DNA of 64,000 nt from Cytobacillus firmus DS1 (GCF_000565285.1 NZ_APVL01000004.1:270817-334816), one strand, 5' to 3'. Counted from the stretch's first letter, positions 16,479-26,270 are shown. The notes: generated by a model not told the origin, from the sequence alone. A program made the numbers and translations.

Positions 16479-17234
16479 ATGGCAGACATGATAACTGAAG
16501 AAAGCACTTACTGGGCTAAATGGGTCGACTCTCGTGATGCTCAAGCGGGGAATTTTCTTGTGAAAAAATATTTGCCTCTTGTAAGCTATCATGTACAGCG
16601 GATATCCGCTGCCCTGCCGAAGAATGTTTCAAGAGATGATATACGAAGTCTTGGGCTAATGGGTTTGTACGATGCGCTGGAAAAGTTTGAGCCTGCAAGA
16701 GATTTGAAATTTGATACATATGCTTCCTTTCGAATTCGCGGTGCAATTCTAGATGGATTAAGAAAAGAAGATTGGCTTCCCCGAAGTACGAGGGATAAGG
16801 CGAAAAAAATTGAAGCTGCCACTGAGATGCTGGAGCAGCGGCTGATGCGCAATGCAACAGTGCGTGAAATTGCTGAAGAAACAGAAATGCAGGAAGACGA
16901 AGTTTATTCTATTATGAACGAACACTTTTACGCCAATATCCTCTCAATCGATGAGCAGCCTGATTCAGAAGAAAAAGATGCCAGCTATTCAATTAAGGAT
17001 GAAAAAGCAATTATTCCGGAAGAAAAGGTATTAAAGAATGAAATCTTGGAAGAAATGGCTGAAAAAATCTTACAATTAAATGAAAAAGAGCAGCTTGTGC
17101 TAAGTTTATTTTACAAAGAGGAATTAACCCTTACAGAAATTGGCGAAGTAATGGGACTATCAACATCCCGAATATCCCAAATCCATTCAAAGTCAATTTT
17201 TAAGCTGAGACAGCTGTTGGAAAAAGCCATATAG
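16479..17234 (+). CDS. sigD: Flagellar sigma factor SigD (FliA family)
   Basis: A 251-aa sigma-28 (B. subtilis 254). Region 2 includes DDIRSLGLMGLYDALEKFEPARDLKFDTYASFRIRGAILD-type sequence near residues 45-90 (read in parts), region 3 begins RDKAKKIEAATEMLEQRL, and region 4 has EKEQLVLSLFYKEELTLTEIGEVMGLS with an HTH. It directs late flagellar, motility and autolysin genes and is held by anti-sigma FlgM. GAGGAGG at 16466-16472 points to ATG 16479. Unlike in B. subtilis, it does not abut cheD but sits behind a 276-bp gap. Confidence 0.96.
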   Translation: MADMITEESTYWAKWVDSRDAQAGNFLVKKYLPLVSYHVQRISAALPKNVSRDDIRSLGLMGLYDALEKFEPARDLKFDTYASFRIRGAILDGLRKEDWLPRSTRDKAKKIEAATEMLEQRLMRNATVREIAEETEMQEDEVYSIMNEHFYANILSIDEQPDSEEKDASYSIKDEKAIIPEEKVLKNEILEEMAEKILQLNEKEQLVLSLFYKEELTLTEIGEVMGLSTSRISQIHSKSIFKLRQLLEKAI

Positions 17235-17323
17235 ATTTATGACATTTCTTTCTGCAAAGGAAAAAAATGAAGATCTGGCAAGTGAAAATAAGAAGTGAGA
17301 CGTTATCAAGGATGTGATCTGGG

Positions 17324-17635
17324 ATGAGTTTGAAATCAATAGAACTGCAGATAGCACTTCCCAGAACGTTCGAAGCAGGTAAAATTCAGGATCAGCTTCA
17401 GCAGAGGGGACAGATAATCAGCGGGTTTGCTGCCGACAGTACAGAGGAAAATACTGAAAAGCAGCGGAAAACTGTAATAAAACAGGAGCATAAACAAAAT
17501 GTCAATCTTGGCAATGATGACAGCGAAAGACAAAAAGAGGCCGGGGGGCATGATCGGAAAGAAGATCGAAAAAAAGACAGCAATGACAAACAGAACCATC
17601 CTTACAAAGGGAAGGTTATTGACTACAGCGGATAG
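17324..17635 (+). CDS. Uncharacterised conserved flagellar-locus protein, 103 aa
   Basis: I cannot assign a function. The protein has two conserved-looking ends, LQIALPRTFEAGKIQDQLQQRG (residues 8-29, read as LQIALPRTFEAG + KIQDQLQQRG) and HPYKGKVIDYSG at the C-terminus, joined by a very hydrophilic, charged and probably disordered middle rich in K, E, D, N and Q. There is no membrane segment or signal peptide. From memory, small proteins with a similar LP(R/K)T...EVGK/IQ N-terminus occur next to sigma-28 genes in other Firmicutes, but B. subtilis lacks one between sigD and swrB. It lies 89 bp after sigD and 9 bp before the swrB-like gene, so it should be co-expressed with them. Confidence 0.75.
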   Translation: MSLKSIELQIALPRTFEAGKIQDQLQQRGQIISGFAADSTEENTEKQRKTVIKQEHKQNVNLGNDDSERQKEAGGHDRKEDRKKDSNDKQNHPYKGKVIDYSG

Positions 17636-17644
17636 AGGGATATC

Positions 17645-18244
17645 ATGACAGCTTTTCTAATAGCTATAAGCCTGCTATTGAATATTGTAGCCTTATTATT
17701 CATTATTCTGCTTTATTTGCGTCAGAATAAATTAATGGATACAGAGAAAAGACAGGAAAAAGTGATTGTTGAAATGGAAGAGGTTATATCGTCGTACCTT
17801 ATTCAAATGAAAGAAGAAAACGATGATTTTATTAGCAAAATTTCACAGTTTAATACGAAAAATGATCCATCTATAAAAGAGAATAGTATCAGAGTAAATT
17901 TGGACAGAAAAAATGATCAAGAAATAGCTAAAGTAGATGAGAAATCAATGCGATTAGCCAAAGCGTCCATCTACCAGGCATCTAAAGCTTATAAACAGAA
18001 TTTGAGGAAAACAGAGGATAAATTGAGTGAAAAAGAAAACTTATCATCCATAATGGAAACTGAATCTGTCACACAGTCAGATAGCAGTCAGCAATTTAAG
18101 GAAGAGATTCCTTCATCAACATATGATCAAGTGTTTACTCTGAAAAAGCAGGGAATGAGTACCGAGGATATTGCCAAACAATTAGGTAAAGGGAAGACAG
18201 AAGTCGAGTTAATGCTTAAATTTCGCCAAAATCAGCAAGAATAG
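17645..18244 (+). CDS. SwrB-like membrane protein (DUF6115-type)
   Basis: A 199-aa protein with one N-terminal transmembrane helix (FLIAISLLLNIVALLFIILLY, about residues 3-24), a coiled-coil stretch (TEKRQEKVIVEMEEVISSY), a variable charged middle, and a C-terminal helix-turn-helix-like TYDQVFTLKKQGMSTEDIAKQLGKGKTEVELMLKF. Position after sigD and before rpsB, and the domain layout, match B. subtilis SwrB, which promotes assembly of the FliF/FliG platform and activates export. Sequence between the ends is diverged, hence the cautious name. It is the last gene of the motility block. Confidence 0.75.
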   Translation: MTAFLIAISLLLNIVALLFIILLYLRQNKLMDTEKRQEKVIVEMEEVISSYLIQMKEENDDFISKISQFNTKNDPSIKENSIRVNLDRKNDQEIAKVDEKSMRLAKASIYQASKAYKQNLRKTEDKLSEKENLSSIMETESVTQSDSSQQFKEEIPSSTYDQVFTLKKQGMSTEDIAKQLGKGKTEVELMLKFRQNQQE

Positions 18245-18245
18245 C

Positions 18246-18274
18246 TTGATTGTGAAAAATACTTATGCTATATT
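18246..18274 (+). promoter_or_regulatory. SigA-type promoter of rpsB
   Basis: TTGATT (18246-18251), a 17-nt spacer, then TATATT (18269-18274). Spacing is ideal and each hexamer is close to consensus. It starts directly behind the swrB-like stop codon and would give a leader of about 110 nt before rpsB. Confidence 0.7.
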
Positions 18275-18281
18275 AACAAAT

Positions 18282-18360
18282 GGTGTTAATACACACGCTT
18301 ATGGATTTAGCCGGATGGTGCTGTTCACATGCAGTTGCCGGCTGAAAATGATATAGGCGG
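18282..18360 (+). ncRNA. Structured rpsB leader, candidate S2 autoregulatory RNA
   Basis: AGCCGG (18309-18314) pairs with CCGGCT (18338-18343) around an inner TGC/GCA stem, in the leader between the rpsB promoter and its AGGAGG ribosome site. Ribosomal protein S2 leaders that bind their own product are known in Firmicutes; whether this hairpin matches that family's consensus needs a covariance search. Confidence 0.4.
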
Positions 18361-18379
18361 AGGAAATAAAAACCATTAG

Positions 18380-19093
<714 letters not shown>

Positions 19094-19115
19094 CATAAAA
19101 GCAGACGCGCCATGT

Positions 19116-19200
19116 GGTGCTGGAGCTTTACAGCTCTAAGGTGCTTTTTTCTTGATTTAAAGAAGGTGATAAGAGGGAGCACCCTTTATCACCTTTTTTT
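19116..19200 (+). terminator. Tandem hairpins after rpsB with terminator
   Basis: AAGGTGATAA (19163-19172) pairs with TTATCACCTT (19186-19195), followed by a T-run to 19200: a clear Rho-independent terminator. Upstream, GAGCT-TTAC-AGCTC forms a small hairpin ending in GGTGCTTTTTT. The GGTGCT copies at 19116-19121 and 19140-19145 can pair with AGCACC (19178-19183) in the terminator loop, so alternative folds are possible. Confidence 0.75.
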
Positions 19201-19282
19201 AAAGAAAAGGCAAAGTTTAGTTTTCTATACAGTAATAAATGGTAAAGATATTATTACATAACTCATTAAGGAGGATCTCATA

Positions 19283-20164
19283 ATGGCAATTACTGCTCAA
19301 ATGGTTAAAGAACTTCGTGAAAAAACAGGCGCAGGCATGATGGACTGCAAAAAAGCACTTCAGGAAACTGATGGTGATATGGAAAAAGCAATCGACTTTC
19401 TTCGTGAAAAAGGAATCGCTAAAGCTGCTAAGAAAGGTGACCGTATTGCTGCGGAAGGTCTTACTTCTGTTAAAGTTGATGGAAACGAAGCTGTTATCCT
19501 TGAAGTAAACTCTGAAACAGATTTCGTTGCCAAAAACGAAGGATTCCAAACTCTTGTAAAAGAAATCGCTGAGCATTTGCTTGCTAACAAGCCGGCTTCT
19601 GTAGAAGAAGCAGCTGGTCAGACAATGGCTAACGGTGCTACTTTAGAATCTCACATCAATAGTGCGATTGCTAAAATCGGAGAAAAGCTTTCTCTTCGCC
19701 GCTTCGAAATCAAAACAAAAACTGACAGTGATGCATTTGGTGCGTACCTTCACATGGGCGGACGCATTGGTGTGTTAACAGTCCTTGAGGGAACAACTGA
19801 CGAAGATGCAGCGAAAGATGTTTCAATGCATATTGCTGCCCTAAACCCTAAATATGTATCCCGCGATGAAGTGTCACAAGACGAAGTAGAACGCGAGCGT
19901 CAAGTGTTGACTCAGCAGGCTCTTAACGAAGGCAAGCCAGAGAACATCGTTGCAAAGATGGTTGAAGGCCGTCTTGGCAAGTATTTCGAAGATGTTTGCG
20001 TAAACGATCAGGCTTTTGTTAAAAACCCTGATCAAAAAGTTGGCAAATTCGTTGAATCTAAAGGCGGAAAAATCCGTGAGTTCGTTCGCTATGAAGTTGG
20101 AGAAGGCATCGAAAAGCGTGAAGACAACTTCGCAGAAGAAGTAATGAACCAAGTTAAGAAATAA
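19283..20164 (+). CDS. tsf: Elongation factor Ts
   Basis: A 293-aa guanine-nucleotide exchange factor for EF-Tu. The N-terminal UBA-like domain ([26 protein letters not shown]) and the TDFVAKN motif (residues about 80-86) that inserts into EF-Tu are intact, as are the core domain and C-terminal module. AAGGAGG stands 10 nt before the ATG. It follows rpsB as in most bacteria, but behind a good terminator, so it depends on readthrough or its own promoter. Confidence 0.98.
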   Translation: MAITAQMVKELREKTGAGMMDCKKALQETDGDMEKAIDFLREKGIAKAAKKGDRIAAEGLTSVKVDGNEAVILEVNSETDFVAKNEGFQTLVKEIAEHLLANKPASVEEAAGQTMANGATLESHINSAIAKIGEKLSLRRFEIKTKTDSDAFGAYLHMGGRIGVLTVLEGTTDEDAAKDVSMHIAALNPKYVSRDEVSQDEVERERQVLTQQALNEGKPENIVAKMVEGRLGKYFEDVCVNDQAFVKNPDQKVGKFVESKGGKIREFVRYEVGEGIEKREDNFAEEVMNQVKK

Positions 20165-20194
20165 TTTTGAATAAAAAATAATCAAGCTATGAAT

Positions 20195-20222
20195 CAGGGA
20201 ACACTTTGTGTTCCCTGTTTTT
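20195..20222 (+). terminator. Terminator after tsf
   Basis: CAGGGAACAC (20195-20204), loop TTT, GTGTTCCCTG (20208-20217), then TTTTT. A perfect 10-bp stem with T-run, closing the rpsB-tsf unit before pyrH. Confidence 0.9.
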
Positions 20223-20301
20223 CAAGAATGAGATAAAATTGTAAATGCAGCAATAGCGCCTTTTAGCGCTTGAGCTTTTTATACTACATATGGAGGTTCT
20301 T

Positions 20302-21027
20302 ATGAGCAGCCCAAAATTCAAACGCGTGGTCTTGAAATTAAGTGGAGAAGCTTTAGCAGGAGAGCAAGGTTTCGGAATTAATCCTTCAGTGATAAAATCA
20401 ATTGCTGCACAGGTTAAGGATCTGGCTGAACTAGGTGTTGAGGTTGCTGTTGTTGTCGGCGGCGGTAACATCTGGCGAGGAAAGATCGGAGAAGAAATGG
20501 GTATGGATAGAGCAAATGCCGACTATATGGGCATGCTTGCAACTGTTATGAACTCATTGGCATTGCAGGATAGCCTCGAGAACCTTGGAGTGGAGACAAG
20601 AGTTCAAACCTCGATCGAGATGAGACAGGTTGCTGAACCGTACATCCGCAGAAGAGCTATCCGCCATCTTGAGAAAAAGCGGGTTGTGATCTTTGCTGCA
20701 GGAACCGGAAATCCTTACTTCTCAACTGATACTACAGCAGCATTGCGAGCTGCGGAAATTGAAGCAGAAGTAATTCTTATGGCGAAAAATAATGTGGATG
20801 GAGTCTATTCAGCTGATCCCCGCATTGATAAAAACGCAAAAAAATACGATGAGCTTTCCTATCTTGATGTATTGAAAGAAGGATTGGCTGTAATGGATTC
20901 CACAGCATCATCTTTATGTATGGATAACAACATTCCGTTAATTGTATTTTCAATCATGGAAAAAGGCAATATTAACCGCGCTGTAATGGGTGAAACAATT
21001 GGAACAATCGTTAGGGGGAAAAAATAA
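20302..21027 (+). CDS. pyrH: UMP kinase PyrH
   Basis: A 241-aa hexameric UMP kinase of the amino-acid-kinase fold that converts UMP to UDP in pyrimidine nucleotide synthesis. It has [14 protein letters not shown] at the N-terminus, [10 protein letters not shown], and [20 protein letters not shown] for UMP/ATP binding. ATG 20302 lies 5 nt after GGAGG (20292-20296), so an earlier in-frame ATG at 20290 that overlaps this site is not the start. Its TAA overlaps the frr ATG (TAATG), a translationally coupled pair. Confidence 0.97.
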   Translation: MSSPKFKRVVLKLSGEALAGEQGFGINPSVIKSIAAQVKDLAELGVEVAVVVGGGNIWRGKIGEEMGMDRANADYMGMLATVMNSLALQDSLENLGVETRVQTSIEMRQVAEPYIRRRAIRHLEKKRVVIFAAGTGNPYFSTDTTAALRAAEIEAEVILMAKNNVDGVYSADPRIDKNAKKYDELSYLDVLKEGLAVMDSTASSLCMDNNIPLIVFSIMEKGNINRAVMGETIGTIVRGKK

Positions 21028-21584
21028 TGCCAAAACAAGTTATTGCAGATGCAAAAGAAAGAATGACTAAAGCGATTTCAGCTTATACAAGGGAGCTTGC
21101 GAGCATCCGTGCAGGTAAAGCCAACGCTTCTTTGCTTGATCGCATCACTGTTGATTACTACGGTGCGCCGACTCCTGTTAATCAGCTTGCCGGGGTGTCT
21201 GCTCCTGAAGCGCGCCTTTTAGTTATAACGCCTTATGACAAAACCATTCTGGGAGAAATTGAAAAGGCCATCCTTAAATCTGATATCGGATTAAATCCAT
21301 CAAATGACGGCAGTGTAATCAGACTGGCTATTCCACAGCTTACAGAAGAACGCCGTAAAGAGCTTGTTAAGGTTGTTAAAAAAGAATCAGAAGAAGCAAA
21401 AGTTGCCATCCGCAATGTTCGCCGCGATGCCAATGATGACCTGAAAAAGCTTGAGAAAAATGGAGAAATCACTGAAGACGATCTCCGCGGTTTTTCTGAT
21501 GACATTCAAAAGCTTACTGATGACCACATCAGCAAGATTGATGAATTAACAAAAGAAAAAGAAAAAGAAATCCTTGCAGTATAA
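21027..21584 (+). CDS. frr: Ribosome recycling factor
   Basis: A 185-aa protein of exact family length. The three-helix-bundle signature [24 protein letters not shown] and the [22 protein letters not shown] block ([16 protein letters not shown]) are intact. With EF-G it splits post-termination ribosomes. It starts within the stop of pyrH and is closed by a terminator 17 bp after its own stop. Confidence 0.98.
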   Translation: MPKQVIADAKERMTKAISAYTRELASIRAGKANASLLDRITVDYYGAPTPVNQLAGVSAPEARLLVITPYDKTILGEIEKAILKSDIGLNPSNDGSVIRLAIPQLTEERRKELVKVVKKESEEAKVAIRNVRRDANDDLKKLEKNGEITEDDLRGFSDDIQKLTDDHISKIDELTKEKEKEILAV

Positions 21585-21600
21585 ATTTATTCTATAGTTA

Positions 21601-21628
21601 GAACCCTCTATCAATAGGGGGTTCTTTT
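21601..21628 (+). terminator. Terminator after frr
   Basis: GAACCC-T-CTAT (21601-21611), loop CA, ATAG-G-GGGTTC (21614-21624), then TTTT. The stem includes one T-G wobble. Confidence 0.85.
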
Positions 21629-21937
21629 ACTCTTTGGGAGCTTACATAATCTGCTCAGGCGTTAGGGCGCCGACTTAGCTGAAATATGCGAAGAAGGCAG
21701 TTTCCTATCTGAATTAACTTTCTGGTAACATACTCTTTTATAGAGATATATTTAATTATTTTTGGTATGATATTATCATGCGGAAAGAGGCAATATCATA
21801 ATTTTACCATTAGAATAATCTCTAAAAGATACTATGACTGAATATCAACTATCAATCAGCGATGAAAAAGCCCACTGATTGAAGTTTCACACTTTGTCTT
21901 TTATCGGAGGATTAACCTATTTTAAAGGAGCAGACTT
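21629..21937 (+). other. Intergenic region frr-uppS
   Basis: About 310 bp without a credible gene. It is A/T-rich, with a TATGAT -10-like hexamer near 21763 but no convincing -35 at the right distance. AAAGGAGC precedes the uppS ATG. A promoter for uppS-cdsA is expected here, but I cannot place it with confidence. Confidence 0.4.
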
Positions 21938-22717
21938 ATGTTTGATAAAATGAAGTTATGGAAGTCCCAAAACAGTTCTTCCGAACTCCGAGAGAGAGTT
22001 GAAAAAATAAAAGGATTGCATATTCCTGAGCATGTTGCCATCATTATGGATGGGAATGGCAGATGGGCTAAAAAACGAGCGCTTCCAAGAATTGCCGGCC
22101 ATCATGAGGGAATGAAGGTAGTCCGAAAAATCACCAGGTTTGCAAGCGATATTGGAGTGAAGACGCTAACTTTATATGCTTTCTCAACTGAGAATTGGAA
22201 ACGGCCAAAAATGGAAGTGGATTTTCTGATGAAACTGCCTGAGGAATTTCTGGGAACTTTTCTGCCTGAGCTGGTAGAAGAAAATGTACAAGTAAGAATG
22301 ATAGGTTATTTTGACCATCTGCCTGCCCACACCCGCAAAGCAGTTTCTAAAGCAATGGAAGAGACAAAAAATAACACGGGACTGGTGCTTAACTTTGCAC
22401 TGAATTATGGGAGCAGAGCCGAAATACTCGAAGCCGTCAGGCATGTCTTAAATGAATGCAAAAGTGGTATACTGGATGAAAATGAATTGAATGAAGAAAA
22501 GTTCTCATCCTACCTTATGACAGGAGGGATGAAGGATCCTGATCTGCTGATACGCACAAGTGGTGAAATCAGATTAAGCAATTTTATGCTCTGGCAGCTT
22601 GCATACACAGAATTCTGGTTTACTGATGTCTTATGGCCGGATTTCAATGAAGAGCAAATGCTTGAAGCGATCGAAGTATTCCAAAGCCGCCAAAGGCGTT
22701 TTGGTGGAGTACAATAA
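21938..22717 (+). CDS. uppS: Undecaprenyl diphosphate synthase UppS
   Basis: A 259-aa cis-prenyltransferase that builds the C55 lipid carrier for peptidoglycan and teichoic acid synthesis. The catalytic block HVAIIMDGNGRWAKKRALPRIAGH (residues about 31-54, Asp in MDGNGRW) and the substrate-binding TLYAFSTENWKRP and DLLIRTSGEIRLSNFMLWQ blocks are intact. It forms a tight pair with cdsA 16 bp downstream. Confidence 0.97.
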   Translation: MFDKMKLWKSQNSSSELRERVEKIKGLHIPEHVAIIMDGNGRWAKKRALPRIAGHHEGMKVVRKITRFASDIGVKTLTLYAFSTENWKRPKMEVDFLMKLPEEFLGTFLPELVEENVQVRMIGYFDHLPAHTRKAVSKAMEETKNNTGLVLNFALNYGSRAEILEAVRHVLNECKSGILDENELNEEKFSSYLMTGGMKDPDLLIRTSGEIRLSNFMLWQLAYTEFWFTDVLWPDFNEEQMLEAIEVFQSRQRRFGGVQ

Positions 22718-22733
22718 AGGTGTTGAAAATTGA

Positions 22734-23528
22734 ATGAAACAGCGTATTATCACAGCCATTATATTTGGAGCAATCCTCCTGCCGATTATTATCTATGGAG
22801 GCATGCCAATCATCATTCTGGCATATTTACTGGCATCAATTGCACTATATGAACTCTTGAAAATGAGGAATTTAAGTTTATTTTCGATTCCAGGCATTAT
22901 CTCTTTACTATTACTGTGGATTTTCCTTTTGCCCAAAGAATTTCAATCAATCCTGGATGATTTGAATTACACAAAAATTGAGGTAGCTCTTTTTGGAGTG
23001 CTTCTTTTCTTAACGTATACTGTCGCGACAAAAAATAAATTTACTTTTGATGATGTGGCTTTTTCCATAATGTCTACTTTATATGTTGGCATTGGATTTT
23101 ACTATTTTATGGAGACCCGCTTCGCTGATCAAGGCCTGACATATCTCTTTTTTGCATTATTTCTTATTTGGGCAACAGATTCAGGTGCCTACTTTATAGG
23201 AAAATCGCTGGGAAAGAAGAAGCTTTGGCCGGAAATCAGCCCGAATAAGACTGTTGAAGGTTCGCTTGGCGGTGTAGTCTGTGCGCTTCTAGTTGCGGTA
23301 TTATTTATTATCTTTACAGATATTGATGAGTCCCTGCTGGGGCTATTAATAATTACAGCCATCCTGTCCGTGTTTGGACAGATAGGGGATTTAGTGGAAT
23401 CAGCATTAAAGCGTCATTATAATGTAAAAGACTCAGGAAATATTTTACCTGGCCATGGCGGAATTCTGGACCGGTTTGACAGCTTGTTATTCGTCCTGCC
23501 ATTGCTTCATTTTTTCCACCTGCTCTAA
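22734..23528 (+). CDS. cdsA: Phosphatidate cytidylyltransferase CdsA
   Basis: A 264-aa integral membrane enzyme that makes CDP-diacylglycerol for phospholipid synthesis. At least seven hydrophobic helices are visible, along with the C-terminal CDS signature KDSGNILPGHGGILDRFDSLLF (read as DSGNILPGHGG + ILDRFDS). It is downstream of uppS as in most Firmicutes. The following 172 bp before dxr contain a dispersed hairpin repeat. Confidence 0.96.
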   Translation: MKQRIITAIIFGAILLPIIIYGGMPIIILAYLLASIALYELLKMRNLSLFSIPGIISLLLLWIFLLPKEFQSILDDLNYTKIEVALFGVLLFLTYTVATKNKFTFDDVAFSIMSTLYVGIGFYYFMETRFADQGLTYLFFALFLIWATDSGAYFIGKSLGKKKLWPEISPNKTVEGSLGGVVCALLVAVLFIIFTDIDESLLGLLIITAILSVFGQIGDLVESALKRHYNVKDSGNILPGHGGILDRFDSLLFVLPLLHFFHLL

Positions 23529-23556
23529 ACCTGTTGGTTAAAGAGCAGTATACTGG

Positions 23557-23692
23557 ATAATTGTCCAGCTCCAGCGCCTGCCACCTCAAGATCATAAGAT
23601 GTTCCTCCAGAAATGGAAAAAACGCCTTTCAGGAAGGCTCGTCTTATGCTTGTTCGGGGGGTGGGCAAGGCGCTTCCGCTTTTCTTATTAGG
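23557..23692 (+). repeat. Dispersed hairpin repeat, copy B (cdsA-dxr)
   Basis: The left end TTGTCCAGCTCCAGCGCCT (23561-23579) and the right end GCAAGGCGCTTCCGCTTTTC (23666-23685) match copy A at 7282-7353. Nested inverted arms build a long cruciform: AGCGCCT (23573-23579) with AGGCGCT (23668-23674), CCACC with GGTGG, CATAAGA (23593-23599) with TCTTATG (23642-23648), and inner TTCCT with AGGAA. The core is longer than and unrelated to that of copy A. The element ends directly before the dxr ribosome site AGGAGGAG, the same placement as copy A. Confidence 0.75.
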
Positions 23693-23700
23693 AGGAGACT

Positions 23701-24843
23701 ATGAAACATATCAGTTTGATGGGGGCTACAGGGTCTATTGGCACACAGACCCTTGATATTATTAAGGAGCACCCCGAGGAATTTAAGCTTGCCGCCATGT
23801 CTGCAGGCAGGAATATAGACCTTGCCAGGAAGATTATCTCTGACTTTCAGCCGGAACTTGTCTCACTATCAGAAAAAAGTTCCGCAGATATTCTTAAAGC
23901 GGAGTTTCCCGGCATAACATTTACATATGGACATGAAGGTTTGATAGAGGTTGCCGTTTACGAAAAATCAGAAATACTGGTTAATGCTGTATTAGGCAGT
24001 GTAGGCCTTAACCCCACCCTGCAGGCGATTGAGGAAAAGAAAACAATCGCCATCGCGAATAAGGAAACCCTTGTGACAGCCGGCCATCTGGTCATGGAAG
24101 CAGCAAAGCGAAATGGTGTAACGCTCCTTCCTGTAGACAGTGAACACTCTGCTATTTTTCAATCTTTGCAGGGGGAAAGAGAAAAAAATATTGAAAGACT
24201 CATTTTAACAGCTTCGGGAGGCAGCTTCAGAGATCGCTCCCGCAAAGAACTGGAAAATGTGACTGTTGAAGAGGCGCTTAATCATCCGAACTGGTCAATG
24301 GGAGCAAAAATAACCATCGATTCTGCCACAATGATGAATAAGGGACTTGAAGTTATTGAAGCGCATTGGCTTTTCTCTATGGATTACAGTAAAATAGATG
24401 TTCTTCTTCATAAAGAAAGCATTATCCATTCCATGGTGGAATATCATGACAGCAGTGTAATCGCACAGCTTGGCACCCCGGATATGAGAGTACCTATACA
24501 GTATGCTTTAACTTATCCTGACAGGCTCCCGCTGCGAACAGCAAAGCGGCTGAATCTTGCTGAAATCGGCAAGCTTCATTTTGAAGAAATGGACTTTAAT
24601 CGTTTTCGCTGTCTGAAATTTGCCTATGAAGCCGGAAAAGCCGGCGGATCAATGCCAGCCGTATTGAATGCTGCGAATGAAGCTGCTGTTGCTGCATTCC
24701 TGGATGGAAAGATTACCTTCCTGCAAATAGAAGATTTCATCGAAAGAGCGCTGGGCAGCCATGACATTATCTCAAATCCAAGTCTGAATGAAATTCAGGA
24801 GACAGATTTGGAAACGAGAAAATATGTTAGCTCGCTTCTATAA
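23701..24843 (+). CDS. dxr: 1-deoxy-D-xylulose 5-phosphate reductoisomerase Dxr
   Basis: A 380-aa enzyme that makes 2-C-methyl-D-erythritol 4-phosphate, the committed step of the MEP isoprenoid route that feeds UppS. The NADPH-binding [17 protein letters not shown] lies at the N-terminus; [10 protein letters not shown] and the flexible loop with [24 protein letters not shown] hold metal and substrate residues. AGGAGGAG precedes the ATG. The gene lies in an envelope cluster with uppS, cdsA and rseP. Confidence 0.97.
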   Translation: MKHISLMGATGSIGTQTLDIIKEHPEEFKLAAMSAGRNIDLARKIISDFQPELVSLSEKSSADILKAEFPGITFTYGHEGLIEVAVYEKSEILVNAVLGSVGLNPTLQAIEEKKTIAIANKETLVTAGHLVMEAAKRNGVTLLPVDSEHSAIFQSLQGEREKNIERLILTASGGSFRDRSRKELENVTVEEALNHPNWSMGAKITIDSATMMNKGLEVIEAHWLFSMDYSKIDVLLHKESIIHSMVEYHDSSVIAQLGTPDMRVPIQYALTYPDRLPLRTAKRLNLAEIGKLHFEEMDFNRFRCLKFAYEAGKAGGSMPAVLNAANEAAVAAFLDGKITFLQIEDFIERALGSHDIISNPSLNEIQETDLETRKYVSSLL

Positions 24844-24848
24844 GCTTG

Positions 24849-24918
24849 TGTTCAAGTGCTGAAGAGTGCGTAACAACTGATTTCTTAATGTAATGCACTT
24901 GCCAGCGGCATTTGAACA
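24849..24918 (+). repeat. Imperfect palindrome between dxr and rseP
   Basis: The outer arms TGTTCAA (24849-24855) and TTGAACA (24912-24918) are exact complements. CAAGTGC (24853-24859) can instead pair with GCACTTG (24895-24901). The hairpin lacks a T-run, so it is not a standard terminator. It fills most of the 100-bp gap inside an otherwise tight gene run. Confidence 0.5.
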
Positions 24919-24943
24919 ACCTCTAAAAAAAGGTGGTTAAAAC

Positions 24944-26206
24944 TTGAGTACAGTAATAGCCTTTATTGTTATTTTCGGGGCACTGGTATTTTTTCATGAA
25001 CTCGGACATTTATTATTTGCAAAAAGGGCAGGAATACTCTGCCGGGAATTTGCAATTGGATTCGGGCCAAAGGTGTTTTCCTTTAAAAAAGATGAAACAG
25101 TATATACGATTCGACTTCTGCCCATCGGCGGGTTTGTCCGCATGGCCGGTGAAGATCCAGAAATGGTGGAAATCAAACCCGGCTATCGAATTGGCTTAAT
25201 CCTTGATAAAAACGAGGAAGTAAGCCAAATTATATTAAACAACAAGGATAAATATCCTGATGCAAGAATCATTGAAGTTGAAGATGCTGATATTGAGCAT
25301 AGCCTTGTAATAAAAGGATATGTTGAGGGAGAAGAGGATGAGTCAATCCAAATTTTCAAAGTCAGCCGTTCAGCCGTACTGGTAGAGGATGGGACTGAAA
25401 CGCTCATTGCTCCATATGACCGTCAATTTGCTTCAAAGACCTTGGGCCAGAGAACAATGGCGATTTTTGCTGGCCCAATGATGAATTTTGTTCTGGCTTT
25501 TATCGTTTTTGTTCTAATAGCCTTAATGCAGGGCATTCCGACAAATGAACCTGCCCTTGGCAAGCTGACGCCTGATGGTGCCGCATATGAAGCTGGACTT
25601 AAGGAAGGCGATATGGTTCAAAGTGTGGATGGTGCCGAAATTTCAAGCTGGTCAGATGTAGTTGAAATCATTAGAAAGAATCCAAGTGAAGAATTGGAAT
25701 TTTTAGTGGAAAGAAACGGCCAGGAACATACAATATCGGTAACACCAAAGGTTCAGGACGTAGAAGGCGAAAAAATAGGAATCATAGGTGTGTATAGCCC
25801 GATGGAAAAATCTCCATTAAAGGCCATTACCTACGGAGCCAAGGAAACCTATTTCTGGACGAAAGAAATTTTTGTCATGCTTGGCAAGCTTGTTACTGGA
25901 CAGTTTTCAATTGATGCATTATCTGGCCCGGTAGGAATCTATGTTTCAACAGATACTGTAGCCAAATCAGGCATATATTACTTAATGAAATGGGCAGGAA
26001 TCCTAAGTATAAATCTAGGGATTATGAACCTTCTTCCAATTCCGGCTCTTGATGGCGGAAGATTAATGTTCTTTGCGGTTGAGGCTGTAAGAGGGAAGCC
26101 GATTGACCGCCATAAAGAGGGAATGGTCCATTTTATTGGCTTTGCCCTTTTAATGCTACTAATGCTAGTGGTCACTTGGAACGATATTCAGAGATTTTTC
26201 CTGTAA
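24944..26206 (+). CDS. rseP: Site-2 intramembrane metalloprotease RseP/RasP
   Basis: A 420-aa membrane protease (B. subtilis RasP 422). The zinc motif H18-E-L-G-H22 lies in the first membrane helix, a PDZ domain spans about residues 205-275, and the second motif NLLPIPALDGGRL is in the last part. It degrades signal peptide remnants, FtsL and anti-sigma factors such as RsiW. The TTG start at 24944 follows AAAGGTGG. In B. subtilis proS comes next; here a terminator and polC follow instead. Confidence 0.96.
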   Translation: MSTVIAFIVIFGALVFFHELGHLLFAKRAGILCREFAIGFGPKVFSFKKDETVYTIRLLPIGGFVRMAGEDPEMVEIKPGYRIGLILDKNEEVSQIILNNKDKYPDARIIEVEDADIEHSLVIKGYVEGEEDESIQIFKVSRSAVLVEDGTETLIAPYDRQFASKTLGQRTMAIFAGPMMNFVLAFIVFVLIALMQGIPTNEPALGKLTPDGAAYEAGLKEGDMVQSVDGAEISSWSDVVEIIRKNPSEELEFLVERNGQEHTISVTPKVQDVEGEKIGIIGVYSPMEKSPLKAITYGAKETYFWTKEIFVMLGKLVTGQFSIDALSGPVGIYVSTDTVAKSGIYYLMKWAGILSINLGIMNLLPIPALDGGRLMFFAVEAVRGKPIDRHKEGMVHFIGFALLMLLMLVVTWNDIQRFFL

Positions 26207-26270
26207 AATGTTAATGCAGCTGCAGTATTCCTGCATAAAAAATATGTGTAAATATCATTTGATTTAGACG

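Noticed and set aside
24966..25199. Alternative frame at the start of rseP suggesting a frameshift
   Set aside because: The rseP frame is continuous with HELGH, PDZ and the second active-site motif all intact; the other frame is a shadow.
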